Shown here: positions 59,600-64,000 of the stretch, piece after piece
How the letters are laid out: each line of letters begins with the position of its first letter
Position numbering within the stretch: the first letter of the stretch is position 1
Source: Asterella californica
Taxonomy: Eukaryota > Streptophyta > Marchantiopsida > Marchantiales > Aytoniaceae
Length of the DNA stretch: 64,000 nucleotides
Direction of reading: 5' to 3'
Assembly: GCA_036924285.1 (NCBI GenBank)
Contig: JAYKYS010000014.1
Coordinates: 7,812,001 to 7,876,000, forward strand
Notes under the pieces: model-generated
What the model saw: the letters and a program-made list of their open reading frames with translations, nothing else
The model's database searches: none
What the model was told of the DNA's origin: nothing
Program-made: the position numbers and the translations under genes

Positions 59600-61890
59600 A
59601 ATACAAATACAATACTTGATAGCATCGAGGTGTATATGACGAGATGTACGCCATTTGTTGCAACTACACAACTTAACATGTCGGGATCTGTCTCTCTCAC
59701 ACACTATCTGCTATAGCAGTTGTTCTGTTGCTAGCTCATTCTCTTCAAATCGTGATTTAGCAAACGTTGTTAGCAGGTCTCTGTGCACCTCAAGCTTCAT
59801 TCGACGGGTCGAGAACTGCTTCATTATATAAAAGCATAAATCTAACAGTATTTGAAATGGAGCATGGACTTTGATAGGACGTAATGCATTATTCATGGAC
59901 TCGGCCAAGTTTGACGTAACTTTCTCATAGCGTCGTAAGGGAAACCACGTCCGGCTATACCATTTTGGTTTTATGGATTTCAAGTAAGTAGCCAATGCTC
60001 GTCCTTTCTCACCATGTGACTCGATTTTCTGCATTATCGTCTTGAATCTGCCTCCCGAACACAGACACGTTTAGCTTCTATAACCATCATGTACACTCTG
60101 TGCTAAGAACCAACTGACCCCGAACACATTGCAGTACACTTGTCGGTCACCACTAAACATTATACATACGCACGCACATAGCACTCCATCATGCAGTCCA
60201 CAGAACTATACTGAAACTCCACTATTACAAAAGCAACCGAACCCACTAGTACTGGACTCTAAAGGTGGTCTGAAAGAACAAGAGTGCTCATGATAAGGTC
60301 CGAGAGAAGCAAAGATAACATAAACATATACGCACGCACATTATCATTCCACGGACACGAACAAGTTCAGAACTTACCGTTCTTGCTATGTGTATACAAT
60401 AGTGTCATAAATGACTTCTCTGACTCCCATCCGAACTAACTTCGTAGGTTCATCCGAATATATTGCGCACAATGACCATGTATAGCTCCGGAGAAAACCT
60501 CTGTCGCGGCTCGTTCAAGCTCTTTTTGTCGATCTGATATCAACACAATATCCGGAGAGTCTATACCGTGTATAGATTATTTCAAGCGTCGAAGAAACCA
60601 TGTCCAAGTTTCGGTGGACTCCAATGGAGCGATAACATAAGCTAGTATTATCGTCTTATTGTTTCTATCCGTAAATATCCCTGTCAGAAAGATCTGACAG
60701 GGATATTTACGGTTCTTGGAGTGACAAGCATCTAGTGCAATAACCTTTTGACAATACGACAAAACACTGCGGGTTGCCCCCGGACAGATGAATGCATGAT
60801 GGAAAACTAGAGGTCTACTCTCCCAATTGCTCCAATCCACAATCGCTTGACCATCTAATGACTCTATTCGTCTACACAGACCTAGAATGTAGTGGAAAGA
60901 AGTGGACTGATTTCCATACAGAGAATCTCTGAAAATCTCGCGCATTCTCCACATTTGCGCATATTTCGTTTTCTTATGGTAGTTATGACGAAACTCTTCC
61001 ACGAGATTCGTCACAACAATATTCTCATTCACGGCCACGTGATTAGCAAGCACAATGCCTAAGTCATTTTGCATTGCTTGTAGATCCTCGCCAACTATGT
61101 ACACTCGCTGGACAAGTACGGATAACGTTGCAAACAGAAATCTAAATGATGCTTGTTAGTCTAGATTTCGTCGCTCGCATCCTAAAAGGACAAGAAAGAG
61201 TACCATCTCCTTCTTCCGAAAGAATGCCAGCAACTCGATAAGAATGCCGTCCTCCAGTGATGTATCGCAATCGTTCTCCACATGCTCCATTCTCTCCGAG
61301 TCGGCATTGAGTCCTAACTCCACCTTCAGCATTGATATTCTCACCAGCTCCAACACTTAGCTGATCGCTCTCGACTCCTACCTTGCTTCTTCTCCTCCTC
61401 CGTTTGTGAATTCTGAGAATGTTGGACCAAATACATTGCGAACTGACGGAACATGATCCGGATCGTGTTCTCATCAAGCTACTCTGAATCATTCCTTGAA
61501 TTACCACCTTGCTTTCAGAGTTGCATTGAAGCCTCATACCTACAAATGCGAAGTAGGTATTCTTTCTATGTCTTAACCTTCTGGCAAGAACGACTTAATA
61601 ACACACATAAACAACACAGAAAATATATCAAATTCTTCAAATGAAGTGAAGATTTCATCCATTTTTATTTTACTAGCTGCCGATCGTACATCCTCCCACG
61701 ATCAATCTTTCATATCAACAACATATCGATGCTCTGAGTTTCTCCACTCTGATTGCCAACGCTCGAACTTGATTTGCTCGTCCTCTAGAGGAATGTCACA
61801 GTCCCTCTGTAAGGAAAACTCGAGATCATCGGGAAAATTCAAATCGCTCCAATTCCACTCGTTCTCAGAGACTCCGTGAACTGAAGCCAT
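59600..61890 (-). pseudogene. MULE (Mutator-like) transposase, decayed
   Basis: From ATG near 61890 leftwards come N-terminal pieces (61890-61702, 61537-61142), then 61104-60577 with the MULE core: RPLVFHHAFICPGATR, ALDACHSKNRKYP (first catalytic Asp) and FTDRNNKTIILAYVIAPLES. A TAA interrupts, then VLISDRQKELERA (second Asp) and HGHCAQYI follow in the same frame to a TAG. A likely intron (60377-60049, GTAAGT...GCAG) leads to 60034-59711, with PKWYSRTWFP and SNLAESMNN. Past a TAG in the same frame is a SWIM-like CSCNKWRTSRHIH (about 59676-59636), with His replacing the third Cys. This enzyme would cut and join element ends; stops and an out-of-phase intron junction make it non-functional. Confidence 0.85.
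60669..60712. repeat. Perfect 19-bp inverted repeat in the transposase core
   Basis: CCGTAAATATCCCTGTCAG (60669-60687), a 6-base loop, and CTGACAGGGATATTTACGG (60694-60712). It lies wholly inside the MULE coding sequence, over the codons for RKYPCQIFLTGIFTD. Confidence 0.9.
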
Positions 61891-61907
61891 CTTGCTGTCT
61901 CAAAGAC

Positions 61908-62106
61908 GGACTACCACGACCCTAAAGCATGACAATTCGGTCATCGATAGCAAACAAATGACAGTAAACAATAGTAGCATGCATTGCGCTCGATCCCATC
62001 GACCGTGGACTACCACGACCCTGAACCCTGACGACGAAATCGATTGCAAACAAACAGCAGTGCATAATGGAAGCCAGCATCGTGCTCCATCCCATCCATC
62101 ATCTCG
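61908..62106. repeat. 99-bp tandem repeat, two units
   Basis: Units start at 61908 and 62007 with GGACTACCACGACCCT and share ATCGATAGCAAACAAA or ATCGATTGCAAACAAA and CTCGATCCCATC or CTCCATCCCATC. It lies just upstream of the MULE start codon at 61890, within the likely 5' untranslated or subterminal region. Confidence 0.65.
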
Positions 62107-62120
62107 TGCAAGACGCTAGT

Positions 62121-62390
62121 GCCGCATAAAACGCATCGACAACATCGACAACAGTAAAACGCATACACATTCGCAATCTCTCGTGCTCATCACTCTCGTT
62201 TGCTATCGTTCGTCTACGTCCGTGCAATCTACTATGCCGTGCAAAATGCATCGACAACATCGACAACAGCAAAATGCATACATATTCGCAAGCTCTCGTG
62301 CTATCTTTGCAAGCTCTCGTGATCATCACTTTTGTTTGGTATCGTTCGTCTTCGTCCGCGCAATCTACCGTGCCGCGCAAATCGCTACTG
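62121..62390. repeat. ~115-150-bp tandem repeat, two units
   Basis: Units beginning near 62121 and 62232 share GCATCGACAACATCGACAAC, GCATAC-CATATTCGCAA-like words and GTTTGCTATCGTTCGTCTACGT-like words. The second unit has an internal duplication of GCAAGCTCTCGTG. Subterminal tandem repeats of this kind often flank MULE transposases. Confidence 0.6.
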
Positions 62391-62399
62391 CCGCTCTAA

Positions 62400-62760
62400 A
62401 GGCTTGTGAAAAATCATCCTATCACGTACACCTCGTCCGCTACATGTCATCTTACGCTTGCTGCTGGTTGCCACGCACACCGGCGTCCGTGTCACATCAC
62501 TTTCAACCTGAACTCCACGCCACGCAGATAAAATTCGAGCCACGTCACTTAAACACACCTACTGGTTGCCTCGTCGGACTATAGTGTCACGTTGACGGTC
62601 ACCGACTGACTGTGATCAGTAAAGGGTCATGTCAAGTACTGTATTACGTGCACGAGATCTGTCGAGCAAGTATTTACGCGCACAAGACCTGTCAAGTAAA
62701 TAGCTGGAAGAAAGATCGGTTGCTAATCAAAAGTGCAATCAAAAGAAGAACCGATAAGAG
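62400..62760. repeat. Putative MULE terminal/subterminal repeat, copy B
   Basis: Inverted match to 18600-18900 as described there. Reading inward (leftwards) it is followed after about 0.5 kb by the MULE start at 61890, consistent with a 5' terminal region. Confidence 0.5.
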
Positions 62761-62817
62761 GAGTCTTATCGAGCTCTATCGAGCTGTACTTTCATACTAG
62801 AGAACTGAGAGGAATTG

Positions 62818-62905
62818 GCTTGATCACACCCCCAGTACGATCGCTGCGCTTGATCATACCCCTCTTAACGTTTGGTTGCTTGATCATACCCCCAACCTCC
62901 CATCA
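62818..62905. repeat. Short repeat of GCTTGATCATACCCC
   Basis: Three imperfect units (GGCTTGATCACACCCCC, GCTTGATCATACCCCTC, GCTTGATCATACCCCCA) are spaced 30-40 bp. Related words occur inverted near 18540-18560 (GGGGGTTGATCAAG), again pairing this region with 18.5 kb. Confidence 0.6.
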
Positions 62906-63255
62906 TCCGTCATGTCGGTACCCCGCGTCATGTAGATCAAGCCGTTATGCCAGGTCATATTGACAGTTTGACGTGGAGCGTGCGTTTACAATCTGACATG
63001 GAGCTGAAAACGCAGAGTACACAATCTGACGTGGTATGTTTAGATGGTGACATGGCAAGCGTATACAGTATGACTTGGAGCGTGAAAATGTACCGTCTGA
63101 CGAGTGGGTGTGTTCCGCGAGAAAGAACTAGAAAGAGACAGTCTGACTTGAGACCTGACGCGCAAATAGCATAGCATCCATGTGAAACAGATCATAACAC
63201 ATTTGAAATAGATCATAACAGGTTCCCGCACATTAACCATGGCAGGTCAAAAGAA
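62906..63255. other. No recognised gene
   Basis: Short frames only. Words such as CTGACGTGGTATG, CTGACATGGAGC and ATGACTTGGAGCG recur loosely every 30-40 bp, suggesting a further degenerate repeat. Confidence 0.35.
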
Positions 63256-63360
63256 CACAGTGAACTGAATCTGAGAATAAATCCGAGAGTAGTGATCAGA
63301 GCGAAAAACATAGTGAACTGAATCTGAGAATAAATCTGAGAGTAGTGATCAGAGCGAGGC
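63256..63360. repeat. 53-bp tandem duplication
   Basis: AGTGAACTGAATCTGAGAAT...GAGAGTAGTGATCAGAGCGA occurs twice in a row (from about 63259 and 63312). The 181-codon minus-strand frame crossing it is a by-product of the repeat and of low-complexity sequence. Confidence 0.75.
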
Positions 63361-64000
63361 GAAGCGGAGAGTGGAGAGTGATCAGAAGTGGGGGCGGTGG
63401 AGAGTGATAAGAAGGACAGATTTAGAGATAAGGATATGACGAGCGGACGAAGCAATGCTATGAACCTCAATATTGAGAGCGACAATGATGATTGTTTAGA
63501 CGGATTGTATTTCGGAGATGAAGAAAGGAGCTTCACTATGGATGTATGTTCTGAGGATCTTGCTGAGGAGAGCGTGCTAGAAAGATGACGACGAGAAATG
63601 GCCGATACGAGAGGAGTGAGTCGGTTACTCCAGGGCAAGACTTTGGAGTCCCTCAAGGCCGCTGCAAGCAAAGTGTGTCTCGGATCAAAATTTGAATCCC
63701 TTAGGAGTTCGATTTCGCCGTTAACTGTTGGTCTTTCTTGAATAGCCGAGCAAGTCATAAATTGAAAAACTTTCAGAACTATAGAGTTAGAGTGTGCAGG
63801 TATGAAGCGAAGGCTCGTTGTAGAAAATTATTCGAAGAATGATCAGAAACATTAAATAGTGCTGAAACGAGTCACCGAAACAGTCAGCCTCGCAGCTTCC
63901 ACGAATATACACAAAGACGTCGAGCGTCAGTAAGGCAGCTTGCAGCTAGTCGGTCGGAACCTCCACAACGTCAATCAAGAAAAGAATCAGTTAATGATCA
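63361..64000. other. Right flank, one small acidic frame
   Basis: A 50-codon frame from ATG 63436 to 63588 (plus) encodes an acidic peptide (IESDNDDCLDGLYFGDEE) with no known family. The rest shows nothing gene-like. Confidence 0.25.

Noticed and set aside
63213..63758. 181-codon minus-strand frame
   Set aside because: Ser/Leu-rich low-complexity product created by a 53-bp tandem duplication and GAGA-rich sequence; no domain.
1..64000. CRISPR arrays, bacterial operons, rRNA genes or phage
   Set aside because: No regularly spaced short repeats with unique spacers, no ribosome-binding-site-led gene strings and no rRNA-like sequence; introns and plant transposons show a eukaryotic genome.

Overview
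The window looks like nuclear DNA of a land plant that is mostly transposons and decayed duplicates. Evidence: exons of a plastid-type RelA/SpoT homologue (RSH1-like) with short GT-AG introns, plant MULE transposases with intron-like breaks and a SWIM finger, Ty3/gypsy and Ty1/copia fragments, and a plant-type AASDHPPT-like phosphopantetheinyl transferase. The short introns (about 95-185 bp) would fit a compact-intron lineage such as a lycophyte (Selaginella-like). That is inference; no species marker is visible.

Layout. 735-9687, 9688-15451 (inverted) and 45260-56042 are three copies of one ~10.8 kb unit. The third copy is the most complete: terminal regions of about 1.4 kb (left) and 2.1 kb (right) are inverted repeats of each other, each carrying the same modular, Trp-rich reading frame pointing inward and a 16-bp hairpin near the end. 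Inside lie a 119-codon frame, a charged 236-codon frame, four broken RSH1-like exons (end of the synthetase domain through TGS) and a tRNA-like stretch. It looks like a long-TIR DNA element, or a duplicated segment behaving as one, that acquired a (p)ppGpp synthetase gene fragment. Copies 1 and 2 form a head-to-head inverted repeat (735-5165 against 9688-14075).

15455-17018 is repeated inverted and almost unchanged at 42534-44104. In the second place it is followed by the only host-gene-like frame in the window, a phosphopantetheinyl transferase (44610-45302). Its last codons coincide with the first bases of the long-TIR unit. In the first place the transferase is absent.

17.2-20 kb holds a MULE 5' remnant and an unknown single-frame pseudogene. 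20-24.8 kb is AT-rich with repeated blocks. 25.1-25.7 kb has a MULE-like zinc-knuckle C-terminus. 25.9-31.3 kb is saturated with GAAGAC/GTCTTC and encodes a decayed gag-like, coiled-coil protein. 31.37-33.93 kb holds gypsy and copia pol fragments head to tail. 36392-42533 is a well-defined LTR element with LTRs, purine tract and gag but no pol (TR-GAG type). 56.1-59.5 kb is AT-rich without recognisable genes. 59.6-61.9 kb is a decayed MULE transposase with subterminal tandem repeats to 62.9 kb.

Only the transferase has intact catalytic motifs in one frame; nearly everything else is broken by stops, frameshifts or deletions.
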